Assembly (NCBI GenBank): GCA_036794395.1
Contig: DAIRGS010000101.1
Coordinates: forward strand, 1 to 22,503
Source of the DNA: DASXMX01 sp036794395
GTDB lineage: Bacteria; Planctomycetota; Phycisphaerae; Tepidisphaerales; Tepidisphaeraceae
Direction of reading: 5' to 3'
DNA length: 22,503 nt
Below are positions 7,850 to 15,325 of this stretch, one piece after another. The notes beneath the pieces were generated by a model. The model saw only the letters and a program-made list of their open reading frames with translations. It searched no databases and was not told the DNA's origin. Every line of letters starts with the position of its first letter. Within the stretch, counting starts at the first letter, position 1. A program made the position numbers and the translations under genes.

Positions 7850-8534
7850 AGCCGGCTTCCCGTTTCAGCATGAGGTTTCGATAAAGCTGGTCGAAGGCGA
7901 ATGCGCCAAGCCCCAGCCCGCGCTCAATCATCGCCCGGCCGCGCCGATCATCATAACTTGCCTCGACGATGGCGAAAAAATCTTCGGCGTGGCGAACATC
8001 AAGCTCCGCGTGGAGGGCGTAGTGAACGAGATCTTTTGCCGCGACCCATCCGCGTTCCACGACCACTCTGCCGATCAATTCCGAAACGCCCGCGAAGGCC
8101 TGCTCGATGATCCCCAGGCAGCAAACCCCGACTTCCACTTCATCGTTGCCGCATACACCGATTAAAATGCTGTTGAATGCAAGCACCGCCGGGCAGGGGG
8201 GGATGCCCGCCGCCAGTGGATCGCGGCCGCCGATGCTTGCCAGGAATTTCCGGAATGTATTGGGATGGAAACTTTCCTCGCGGAAATCGCCATGTTCTTC
8301 GACTAGGTTATGCAGCAGGTCGATCCGCCGGGCAGGATCAGGAATACGGGAGATCAGCGCCGCGATCGGCCGTGCATAGTTTTGGACGGCGAAGAAAAAC
8401 TGCTCCTGCGTCGACCGGAAATCTGGAAGCGGCATCGTCCCGTTGGCCAGCGAGGCAAAGTATGGATTTTCAAGCAATGCCGTTTGCTTCAGCACACGAT
8501 TGGCTGCCTCGGTCACGCGTGATGCACGGCTCAT
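7842..8534 (-). CDS. Haem-oxygenase-like diiron oxidase (iron-containing redox enzyme family)
   Basis: This 230-residue all-helical protein belongs to the TenA/PqqC/CADD-like superfamily, 'iron-containing redox enzyme' branch. A complete set of likely iron ligands is visible: E80 in NLVEEHGD, H90 in ESFH, E144 in GIIEQAF, and H175-x3-D179-x2-H182 in HAELDVRHAEDF. Relatives oxidise, decarboxylate or desaturate amino acids and fatty acids using O2 (UndA, CADD, SznF, BesC). ATG 8534 is preferred over TTG 8540 because GGAGA lies seven bases upstream and the preceding gene stops two bases before it. The tight coupling suggests it acts on the product of the BtaA-like and GNAT-like enzymes. The actual substrate cannot be read from sequence. 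Confidence 0.82.
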   Translation of the reverse strand: MSRASRVTEAANRVLKQTALLENPYFASLANGTMPLPDFRSTQEQFFFAVQNYARPIAALISRIPDPARRIDLLHNLVEEHGDFREESFHPNTFRKFLASIGGRDPLAAGIPPCPAVLAFNSILIGVCGNDEVEVGVCCLGIIEQAFAGVSELIGRVVVERGWVAAKDLVHYALHAELDVRHAEDFFAIVEASYDDRRGRAMIERGLGLGAFAFDQLYRNLMLKREAGYE

Positions 8535-8536
8535 GC

Positions 8537-9478
8537 TCAAATCTCCGAGCTGCTAACGCTCCATTTACCCTGGCCGGGCAGGCCGGCGCCGTAGATTGTC
8601 GCGGGGGCGATTACTTTGTCGACCGCGCCCAACTCCGATTCCAATGCTTCAATATCTCCCGCCGGCACTGCCACAAACAGTGCCGGCAGTCCAAGCGTCG
8701 CGGCATGCCAGCGCGCGGCATGAATTAGATCCGCTCCGGCGCGGGGTGTTGTCCAGGCGAAGCACGCCAGATGAGCGCTGAGCATTTCCTGTCCATCGCT
8801 GTCGATCAGCCGCTTAGCCCGGCGTGTGTCTTCAAGCCTTCCGCACGCAAGCCCCGCGGGATGAATGAGCCAAACCGGTTCGATCTCAGAGCGCTCAGCC
8901 GCGTTTCCGCCGCTCGAACTGTAACAACCCCGCGCATGTGCGCGGTAGCACGCTTCACCCTGTATTGACGGAGCGATCCCGCAATTATTCTCGCTGGAAT
9001 TTGTCGTCGCGATTCGAAGCACGATGATTTTCCCCAGTACGCCAAACGCGGGGATCCCAATCCTTCCCGTGTAAGTCTCGGGCGAGACGCGGGTGCCATC
9101 CATCACCACGCCGTAAGCCGCGGTCACCTGCGGGCGTGCCCATGCATCCGCCGCCTGCGCCAGTCGAATGAAATCCAGTGAGCCGCGCAAGGTCGGATCA
9201 ACCTTGAGATCTCCAATGTAAGCCGCTTGTCGCTCGTCTCCGTCGGGCGAGCGGATTGTTCGAATGGCAACTGCGATCGCTCCGGTGACCCTCCCGCGTT
9301 TTTCGGCGACGAAGCACCGTGCATCGCCCATCGCTCTGAAAAATCTTGGATAATCCTCGCCGTGACTGATGTGAAATGATCGATCGGGGCCGAGCGGGTA
9401 ACTAAAACGCGCATCAAACTCCGCCAGCGCCCGCGCCAGGTCGGGAGGCGGCTGGTCCCGAAGCGCATGGACCGTCAT
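8537..9478 (-). CDS. GNAT-like N-acyltransferase, two-part protein
   Basis: The ATG at 9478 overlaps the stop of the BtaA-like gene in an ATGA, giving 313 residues. The N-terminal half (about 1-125) looks like a GNAT fold: RCFVAEKRGRVTGAIAVAIR, then AYIGDLKVDPTLRGS followed by a helix. The acyl-CoA pyrophosphate loop, normally R/QxxGxG/A, is degenerate here (LRGSLDF), so a different acyl donor such as acyl-ACP, or reduced activity, is possible. The C-terminal half (about 145-313) is less recognisable and contains LPALFVAVPAGDIEALESEL; it may be a second, divergent GNAT unit. GNAT enzymes acylate amines, so in this operon a likely acceptor is the free amino group of a homoserine-type headgroup. 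That is inference. Confidence 0.65.
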   Translation of the reverse strand: MTVHALRDQPPPDLARALAEFDARFSYPLGPDRSFHISHGEDYPRFFRAMGDARCFVAEKRGRVTGAIAVAIRTIRSPDGDERQAAYIGDLKVDPTLRGSLDFIRLAQAADAWARPQVTAAYGVVMDGTRVSPETYTGRIGIPAFGVLGKIIVLRIATTNSSENNCGIAPSIQGEACYRAHARGCYSSSGGNAAERSEIEPVWLIHPAGLACGRLEDTRRAKRLIDSDGQEMLSAHLACFAWTTPRAGADLIHAARWHAATLGLPALFVAVPAGDIEALESELGAVDKVIAPATIYGAGLPGQGKWSVSSSEI

Positions 9479-10572
9479 CGCTTCCTCCCCAGATGCAGTT
9501 GGCGATAAAAGAAACTGCGATCCCTGGCGTGCAGTTCCTCCGATTCCTGGTCGAGCCACTCAAACGCGGGGCACAATTCGCGGAGTCGAAGTGTCGAATT
9601 CAATTGACGAATCCACGCATATCCGCCCGGTCGAAGCGCGTTCCACGCACGTTCCAATACACGCTGCGCCTCATCGGGCGAAAGCCAGTCGAGAATGTTC
9701 GAGAGATGCACGAAATCGAAGCTATCACGAAATTGTCCCAGCACGCGATCGAATGCGGCAACCGAAGTTACAATATCCGGCATCCGCGCCGGCGCCGCGG
9801 CCTCCATCCAGGGATATCTTACCGCATTGGGAAACCGCCCGACCAGCAACTGCCACAGATACGGATTATCAGCGGTCGGGAGCGTGGCGATGGCGAGACG
9901 CGTCCTCGCGGCAAAGTGCTGTGAAAACGGCATCACACTGTTCTGGGTAGCCTGCGCGCCAAATAGCCGTACGAGGATGGGCAGCGCCATCGCGCGATCA
10001 AACGCACTGTCCATCGCCCGACCCAATGGCGTGCCCGGGTTCGTCTGCTCTATTCGCGCACCCGCATCCGGCAGGTTCAGCACGTGCGTCCACTCATCGG
10101 CAAACTCCCGCATCTGTGCGCGAAGCTGAGCGAACAGCACCTCATATCGTCCCGCATGGTCCGGCCCCAGTTCAGCCACCCTCGCCATCGGCCCAAGGGC
10201 GTCGGCCGGCAATCCAAGCGTCTGGAAAAGTTCCGTCAGTGCAGGGGCCCTGGGCGCCCCTGCGGCCGCATGACCCAATATCCTCGCACGCTCCAGCGGG
10301 GAAGTGGTCTGTAGAAGATGTAGTTTGATCCGCGTCAGCGCAATCTGCGCCGGATTTGCGTCCACCAGATGCAGATGGGAAAGCCGCCCCGATGAAACCA
10401 GCGCCGCCGCGGTGCATCCCCCCGATGCAATCATGATCCCGCGAATGTCGCTCCCGCCAATTCGATCCAGCAGCCGCAAGTCCAGCAATGCATCTTCGCG
10501 CACCTGCGCGAACGCCACCGGCAAGCGCGCCGCCTCCACCGCCCAGCCCGGCAGCGCATCATCCGTTTTCAT
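9475..10572 (-). CDS. btaA: DUF3419 / BtaA-like S-adenosylmethionine:diacylglycerol 3-amino-3-carboxypropyltransferase
   Basis: BtaA moves the 3-amino-3-carboxypropyl group of SAM onto diacylglycerol, making the homoserine lipid that BtaB would N-methylate to a betaine lipid. From ATG 10572 there are 365 residues. Support: the SAM loop IASGGCTAAAL (about 48-58), HLVDANPAQ (D71, N73), the core SNILDWLSPDEAQRVLERAW (about 291-310), and the BtaA-type ending with ARDRSFFYRQLHLGRK. The start is fixed by an ATGA overlap with the desaturase stop; the longer frame to 10713 would sit inside the desaturase. No BtaB methyltransferase is present; GNAT-like and diiron genes follow instead. Other members of the superfamily use non-lipid acceptors, so the lipid substrate is inferred and the gene symbol is tentative. 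Confidence 0.78.
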   Translation of the reverse strand: MKTDDALPGWAVEAARLPVAFAQVREDALLDLRLLDRIGGSDIRGIMIASGGCTAAALVSSGRLSHLHLVDANPAQIALTRIKLHLLQTTSPLERARILGHAAAGAPRAPALTELFQTLGLPADALGPMARVAELGPDHAGRYEVLFAQLRAQMREFADEWTHVLNLPDAGARIEQTNPGTPLGRAMDSAFDRAMALPILVRLFGAQATQNSVMPFSQHFAARTRLAIATLPTADNPYLWQLLVGRFPNAVRYPWMEAAAPARMPDIVTSVAAFDRVLGQFRDSFDFVHLSNILDWLSPDEAQRVLERAWNALRPGGYAWIRQLNSTLRLRELCPAFEWLDQESEELHARDRSFFYRQLHLGRKR

Positions 10573-11408
10573 CGCCGCGATCCCAACGGGCTCCGACGGA
10601 TGCTTCCCGTAACAAACGCCCAGACAAACGCGAAATACGACCCGATGTAGGGCGCGCCGCGCTGGGTGAGATCCTGTTTCAGTGCCCGGTGCAGGCGTGG
10701 CAGGTTGTACCACGGCACTCCAGGATAAATGTGGTGCTCGAGGTGGTAATTCTCATTGCACATAAAGAAAGCCGTTACGCGATTGGTCAGGATCGACCGT
10801 GTGCCGAGAATGGGATCCGATTGATGTTCCAGCAGCGTGTGCTGGCTCATCCCGCGAATATTCACGAGCGTGTTGATGAACAACATCGGAATGAGCCATC
10901 CATGAATCAACACCGTTCGCGGAATTGGCGACAGCACCGCAACGCTCACCATTGCGATCACGCAGCCGGTCTCAAACACGATCCAGAATCGTTCCCAGCC
11001 CCGGCCCTGTCGAAAGCCCAGGATCGGTATCGCGATAATGTATGCCGGATACCCAAGGATCAGTCTTCCCCAGTTCATCGCGAAGACCAGCCAACTCCAC
11101 CTTGTGTAGTTGCTGTAATGATCCGGATCGCCCGGGAGCCCGAGATGATCGTGGTGCCGAAGGTGCAGCACCTGATATGCCGCGAAATTCTGCAGCACCG
11201 GCCATGCGCAAACGCTCCCACCCGCGTTGTTCCAGAACCGACTTTTACACAGCGTGCCGTGGACCGCCTCGTGCGTGAAAAGGCTGATGCCATGCAGCGA
11301 CGCTGCCGCGAGGAGGTAAAGCGGGATACAGGCTATATTGATCGCGTGAGTGTGCCGTTGCGAAGTGATTAACCAGGTCGTCAAACCCGCCGCACACACA
11401 TATGTCAT
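10569..11408 (-). CDS. Membrane fatty acid desaturase, N-terminus interrupted by in-frame TAG
   Basis: This integral membrane diiron desaturase has the three histidine boxes of the family: HEAVH (46-50), HLRHHDH (82-88) and HLEHH in NYHLEHHIYP (222-226), counted from ATG 11408 (279 residues). The boxes lie between about four membrane helices. It introduces double bonds into acyl chains or modifies lipid headgroups. The frame upstream of 11408 continues to ATG 11501 with a plausible cytoplasmic N-terminus but contains one TAG at 11432-11430. Translation could restart at GTG 11411 or ATG 11408, only 18-21 bases after that stop, and all catalytic boxes would survive. It is the first gene of the operon. 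A perfect TTGACA lies upstream at 11577-11572, with no convincing -10 box. Confidence 0.85.
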   Translation of the reverse strand: MTYVCAAGLTTWLITSQRHTHAINIACIPLYLLAAASLHGISLFTHEAVHGTLCKSRFWNNAGGSVCAWPVLQNFAAYQVLHLRHHDHLGLPGDPDHYSNYTRWSWLVFAMNWGRLILGYPAYIIAIPILGFRQGRGWERFWIVFETGCVIAMVSVAVLSPIPRTVLIHGWLIPMLFINTLVNIRGMSQHTLLEHQSDPILGTRSILTNRVTAFFMCNENYHLEHHIYPGVPWYNLPRLHRALKQDLTQRGAPYIGSYFAFVWAFVTGSIRRSPLGSRR

Positions 11409-11429
11409 CACGAAGATCGCCAGTCGCGG

Positions 11430-11501
11430 CTAATGCTTGTGCCGCGAGCGATGCAGCTCTTTCAGCAGTTGCGGCTCCAGGCTGGTTTGTATCCCCGGCA
11501 T
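11430..11501 (-). other. Upstream part of the desaturase reading frame ending in TAG
   Basis: ATG 11501 opens 23 codons in the same frame as the desaturase, reading MPGIQTSLEPQLLKE and ending RSRHKH, before TAG at 11432-11430. After the stop the frame goes on as PRLAIFVMTYV directly into the first membrane helix. A basic helix leading into a membrane segment is what desaturase N-termini look like, so the TAG probably replaced a sense codon (TGG or CAG by one base). It could be a real mutation, a short leader with restart, or a sequencing error. Confidence 0.6.
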
Positions 11502-11677
11502 GATCGCCGGATTCTATCAAACTACTCAACCTCAACCATCATTCGATTCCGTCATCAGCCAAAGATAGGCCTGTCAACTCGCCGCGAGGTTATGGGTCCT
11601 TGAACCCTCCGAACCGTCACGACTGTCAAAGGCAATCGATCTGGCCGCCTGCAAGCTTTGCGTTTTTGGTAAGTATT

Positions 11678-11706
11678 TTGGCGTCGCGGGTATCAGGTGA
11701 TATGCT
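11678..11706 (+). promoter_or_regulatory. Possible sigma-70-type promoter for the glycosyltransferase pair
   Basis: TTGGCG (11678-11683) and TATGCT (11701-11706) are separated by exactly 17 bp, four matches to each consensus hexamer, and lie about 90 bp upstream of the first glycosyltransferase. The spacer 11502-11793 between the divergent desaturase operon and these genes otherwise shows no gene. Confidence 0.35.
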
Positions 11707-11793
11707 CGCCGTAGCCACGAAAACCGCAGGGCGGGCCGACGTATGGTTGCTTCTGCTTGCCCAGCCGAACCCGGTTAACCGCCTTTAGGTCCG

Positions 11794-12702
11794 ATGCCAC
11801 GAAACCCTGGAATTTCGGTGGTGATTGGCGCATTTAACGCGCAGCGGTTTCTTACCGCCGCGATTGATTCCCTGCTCGCCCAGACCTTTGAGGATTTTGA
11901 ACTCATCGTTGTTGACGATGGCTCCCAGGATCGCACTTTCCAAATTCTTAATGAATTTCAAGCGCGAGATCCCCGAGTCCGGCCCCTCCGCATCCCGCAT
12001 GGCGGAATCGTTGACGCGGCCAATACCGGGCTGAAGGCGGCACGGTCTGATCTGATCGCGCGCGCCGACGCCGATGACCTAAACTTCCCAAACCGCCTCC
12101 AAAAGCAGTTTGATTATCTGGAATCCCATCCGGAAGTCGTCGCGGTGGGCTCTCGCATGGAGGTAATTGAGCCGTACGGATCACCCCTGCGCATTACCGA
12201 CCATAAACTCACCCACGAGGAAATCGAAGCCGAATTCCTCCGCGGTGTCGGCTGGGCGCTTCCGCAGCCAACTGCGATGCTCCGCAAAAGCATCGCGCTG
12301 AAAGTGGGCGGCTACCGCCACAACTACCCCTATTCCGAAGATTTCGATCTGTTCCTTCGAATGGCCGAGGCCGGTCGTTTGGCTAATCTGCCGGACGTTC
12401 TTGTCCAATACCGACTCCATCCCGGCAGCAGCAATTGGAATCACCATCGCATCCAAATGTCAAACAAAACAAAGCTCCTGTCCGAAGCCTATGCCCGGCG
12501 GGGGAGTACCATGCCCACCGGCATGAATTTTCACAGCGGATGGGACCAACCCATCTCGGAGCGCTATATTCATTGGTTGTGGTCCGCACTTAAAAACAAC
12601 GACGTACGCGGCGCGCGAAAGCATGCCTGGTCCGCTCTGAAATCGGCGCCGTTGTCGACTTCGGCCTGGCGAGCGGCATGTTGCGCGGTGCGGGGTTACT
12701 GA
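11794..12702 (+). CDS. Glycosyltransferase family 2, first of a tandem pair
   Basis: This 302-residue cytoplasmic GT-A enzyme transfers a sugar from a nucleotide-sugar donor to an unknown acceptor. The N-terminal beta strand and nucleotide site are seen in ISVVIGAFNAQRFL and VVDDGSQDRT (D41, D42). The metal-binding DxD is D92-A-D94 in ARADADDLNFPNRL. A second acidic site, YSEDFDLFLRMAEAGRLANL, is the usual catalytic-base region. There is no membrane helix. AGGT five bases before the ATG supports the start. The last about 90 residues (from VQYRLHPGSS, including GARKHAW) are shared with the next gene, so the two arose by duplication. The stop overlaps the next start in TGATG, implying coupled translation. 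Likely use is polysaccharide or surface-glycan assembly, an inference. Confidence 0.9.
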   Translation: MPRNPGISVVIGAFNAQRFLTAAIDSLLAQTFEDFELIVVDDGSQDRTFQILNEFQARDPRVRPLRIPHGGIVDAANTGLKAARSDLIARADADDLNFPNRLQKQFDYLESHPEVVAVGSRMEVIEPYGSPLRITDHKLTHEEIEAEFLRGVGWALPQPTAMLRKSIALKVGGYRHNYPYSEDFDLFLRMAEAGRLANLPDVLVQYRLHPGSSNWNHHRIQMSNKTKLLSEAYARRGSTMPTGMNFHSGWDQPISERYIHWLWSALKNNDVRGARKHAWSALKSAPLSTSAWRAACCAVRGY

Positions 12703-13676
12703 TGCCCAACTCCACACCTCCATCCCCTTTGCCTCCAACGATCTCGGTACTGATGCCGGTATACAATTCCGAGCGCTATCTGCATCAGGCGGTTGACAGC
12801 ATCTTGTCGCAAACCTTTGCCGATTTTGAATACATCTGTGTCGATGATGGCAGCACCGACCGCTCGCCGGAGATCTTGAAAGAATATGCCCAGCGCGATC
12901 CGCGTATTCAGGTTCTTACACGCGCGAACGGAGGCGTCACCAGCGCGCTCAACGCCGGGCTGGTGATCGCGCGAGGAGAATACGTCGCCCGCATGGATGC
13001 CGATGATGTAGCCGATCCATCCCGCTTTCAACTTCAGCTTGAGTACATGAGCGGTCATCCCGAATGTGCCGCGGTAGGGTGCTGGGTGATCCTCACCAAC
13101 GCAAACGGCGCCGAGCGCGGCCGCAGCAGGCCCGGCCTCACGCACGATCAAATTACGGAGCGGCTCTGGATCGGCGACAGCAGCGCGATGCCGCACTTCG
13201 GGTCATTCATTCGCCGCGCATCGCTCACACAACTCGGCAACTACAACGAAAAATTTCGCACCGCCCAGGATCTGGACCTGTTTCTTCGGATGTCCGAAAT
13301 CGGCCGCCTGGCCAACGTTCCTCATTTCCTCATGCAATATCGCGAGCACGAAGCGAGCGTCGGAGCGGCCCGCGGACAAGAACAGGCCCGCAACGCTCGC
13401 GAAATCCTCCGCGAAGCCTACGAACGTCGCGGTATGAAGCTCCCCACCACTCTGAAGAAGTGGGACAATCTCAACGTTGGTTTCAATCGAGTGAAATGGG
13501 GCTGGCAGGCACTGGACCAGGGGCGTTACGCCGATGCCCGCAAACATGCCTGGATCCTCCTCCGCAGCCGTCCGAGCCGCCCCAACTCCTGGCATCTCGC
13601 CTTGCACGCCGCCCTCGGCCCCTGCCGCCCGTATCTCCGATCGACTGTCCGCGCCATCCGCAAGCTCACTCACTAA
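12702..13676 (+). CDS. Glycosyltransferase family 2, second of a tandem pair
   Basis: The ATG at 12702 shares one base with the preceding stop (TGATG), giving 324 residues; a longer frame from 12678 adds only 8 residues inside the previous gene. The GT-A core is clear: ISVLMPVYNSERYLHQAV, CVDDGSTDRSPEIL (D48, D49), and D99-A-D101 in ARMDADDVADPSRF. The second acidic region is AQDLDLFLRMSEIGRLANVP. The C-terminal tail (from MQYREHEASVG, with DARKHAWILLRSRPSRPNSWHLALHAALG) parallels that of the first enzyme, though the N-termini and tails have diverged, so substrates may differ. The stop is followed four bases later by repeat element R2. Confidence 0.9.
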   Translation: MPNSTPPSPLPPTISVLMPVYNSERYLHQAVDSILSQTFADFEYICVDDGSTDRSPEILKEYAQRDPRIQVLTRANGGVTSALNAGLVIARGEYVARMDADDVADPSRFQLQLEYMSGHPECAAVGCWVILTNANGAERGRSRPGLTHDQITERLWIGDSSAMPHFGSFIRRASLTQLGNYNEKFRTAQDLDLFLRMSEIGRLANVPHFLMQYREHEASVGAARGQEQARNAREILREAYERRGMKLPTTLKKWDNLNVGFNRVKWGWQALDQGRYADARKHAWILLRSRPSRPNSWHLALHAALGPCRPYLRSTVRAIRKLTH

Positions 13677-13680
13677 GCGA

Positions 13681-13946
13681 TAAATGAGCGTGCGCGATTC
13701 CGCGTCTTTTCGTGACATGGCTTTTTAAGCCATGATCGTGGGGGCTGACTACCAGCGATGGGTTAGATGTGGGAAAACCAAGTTTCACATGGGGACAACC
13801 TTCTGATTCGCCAGCGGAAAATGCTCCCTTAAGGAAAGTGGGTTTTCCCACATCTCACCCGTCCCCGTCCCCGCGGCTTCCCCGTCCACGGCTTAGAAAG
13901 CCGTGCCACTTAAATGCAACGGCGCTGAATTGCGCATGGTCATTTA
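13681..13946. repeat. Dispersed palindrome-ended repeat, complete copy R2 (MITE-like)
   Basis: This is the most complete copy of the family. The left end (taaatgagcgtgcgcgattc) and the reverse complement of the right end (taaatgaccatgcgcaattc) are imperfect terminal inverted repeats. Each end is followed inward by a small palindrome (catggctttttaagccatg at the left, cacggcttagaaagccgtg at the right). The interior (about 13765-13860) matches the interior of R1 and R3. It is 266 bp and encodes nothing, and it fills the gap between the convergent glycosyltransferase and methyltransferase genes. Size, ends and copy number fit a non-autonomous mobile element; no target-site duplication was established. 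Confidence 0.75.
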
Positions 13947-13961
13947 GTCTGCGAGCCGATT

Positions 13962-14822
13962 TCAATTCTTTCGGCAGATATACAAAACCGAGCTTTGCTG
14001 AATGCCGTATCGATCCAGCACCTCGCCCCCAAAATAACTGAATCCCAACTGCGATACCTCAAAGCCGGCCCCCGCCAGCCGCTCGATGAAGTCGTGCCGC
14101 GCATAAAGCCGTAGGTGGTCGTTCTGTCCAAATCGCCGCACGCGCTCCGCCAAATCCTTTAGCTCGGTATCTTCAATGGTCGCAGTCAGATTCAGGGCGA
14201 TTGGCGCCATCGCAATTCCCCAGCCGCCTGGCTTGAGAATTCGAAAAAGCTCCCGCATCGCGCGCCGGTCATCCGGCACGTGCTCTAGCACATGCGAGCA
14301 GATAAAGCAGTCGAAGGAATTGTCGGCATACGTTTTCATGTCCATGATGTCGATTCGATCATCCACATCCGGCCTGTCCAAGTCCGCACTTCGATAATCG
14401 AAGCATCCAAGCCTCAATATCAGTTCGCGTAGCGTCTTGGCCGGTGCGATGTCGAGCATTCGCTTTTTCACGCCGTTCGTGATTCGCTCCGACTCGGCTC
14501 GAATGAACAAAGCATACAGCCGTGTGCGATCGTTGGACCGGCAGTATGGGCACGCATACTGCTGGAGATTCATCGTCTCCCCCTGGGCGAACAACTGCAT
14601 GTCAAACTTGTGCTTCGCCAAATCCGCCACCAGGTCCGGAAGGGCCTGCGAAAGCGAAAGGAAACTCCCCACGCGCCGTTGGCACAGCGGGCATTCATGC
14701 CGATAACCACGAACGGTTGCCTTCAACCGCCGCAATCGAAGCTTCAATGGTGTCGGAAGATACTTTGCCGCGATCGAGCGACTTCGACGGATCATCGCGA
14801 GCATCGCATTGCCCAACCGCAT
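13962..14822 (-). CDS. SAM-dependent methyltransferase with N-terminal zinc-binding module
   Basis: From ATG 14822 the protein has 286 residues (a TTG at 14828 is also possible; neither has a good ribosome-binding site). The N-terminal part carries a split zinc-binding site: C44-x2-C47 (CPLC) and C91-x2-C94 (CPYC). The class-I methyltransferase core follows at about 120-215. The nucleotide loop is reduced to MLDIAPAKTL rather than the usual DxGxGxG. Then come DRIDIMDMKTYADNSFDCFICSHVLEHVPDD, typical of Methyltransf_11, and LKPGGWGIAMAPI. Such enzymes are common in surface-polysaccharide clusters, which would fit the neighbouring glycosyltransferases, though this gene faces them. The methyl acceptor is unknown. 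It ends 15 bases from repeat R2. Confidence 0.8.
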   Translation of the reverse strand: MRLGNAMLAMIRRSRSIAAKYLPTPLKLRLRRLKATVRGYRHECPLCQRRVGSFLSLSQALPDLVADLAKHKFDMQLFAQGETMNLQQYACPYCRSNDRTRLYALFIRAESERITNGVKKRMLDIAPAKTLRELILRLGCFDYRSADLDRPDVDDRIDIMDMKTYADNSFDCFICSHVLEHVPDDRRAMRELFRILKPGGWGIAMAPIALNLTATIEDTELKDLAERVRRFGQNDHLRLYARHDFIERLAGAGFEVSQLGFSYFGGEVLDRYGIQQSSVLYICRKN

Positions 14823-14852
14823 TTTCAAGCCGGTGTCGGCAATTGTTCGAAG

Positions 14853-14942
14853 CAGGGCAATCGCTTGTGCCGTGTCTGGGAGTGCGAGTCTCCCGCCGAG
14901 CGCATTTTTTAAGCAGCTTGGCTCGGCAGGAGCCTCGCACTG
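14853..14942 (+). repeat. 90-bp palindromic repeat, copy E1
   Basis: This segment is near-identical to the reverse complement of 19511-19602. It contains two facing arms, gggagtgcgagtctcccgccgagc and gctcggcaggagcctcgcac, around a short T-rich loop (gcattttttaagcag), so it can form a strong hairpin. It starts 30 bp upstream of the methyltransferase start codon, where a hairpin could affect its transcription; that effect is inferred. Confidence 0.85.
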
Positions 14943-15325
14943 GGCTGATGAAAACCAAGCGTTTTTGACAAACCGGGTTCATCCAGGAACTGTTGCGCCC
15001 TCGCTGATACGGGCACGCGCAACTTTCATAACTGCAACAACCGTCGAGGCACTGCCCCCTCTCCTTCGGGAGAGGGCTGGGGTGAGGGGGATCGTAGGGC
15101 GGCGCTCCATTCTATTTGCGTCTGCGGACATTTTTTGAGAAACAGATCGATCGCCATGAGGTGGAGAGCAGTAAATCCAGCCCTCAGGAAATGAACGTCT
15201 CTCGTCCTTCGCCCTCACCCCAGCCCTCTCCCGGAGGGAGAGGGGGCAAGAGGGTACTCGTCTCATTGCGCAACATAACCTGGATGAAGGGAATCCTTCG
15301 AAAGTGACGAGTTTTCATCAGCCCA
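14941..15325. repeat. Nested inverted repeats between the methyltransferase and dapF
   Basis: An outer pair, tgggctgatgaaaac (14941-14955) and its exact reverse complement (15311-15325), encloses an inner inverted pair: 15054-15090 and 15211-15247, built on the motif ccctcaccccagccctctcc with its own small hairpin. With E1, this makes about 490 bp of layered palindromes in the 579-bp gap 14823-15401. I see no gene in the gap. Confidence 0.8.

Noticed and set aside
10488..11372. 294-codon open frame on the plus strand
   Set aside because: It is antisense to the desaturase, whose histidine boxes leave no doubt about the real strand.
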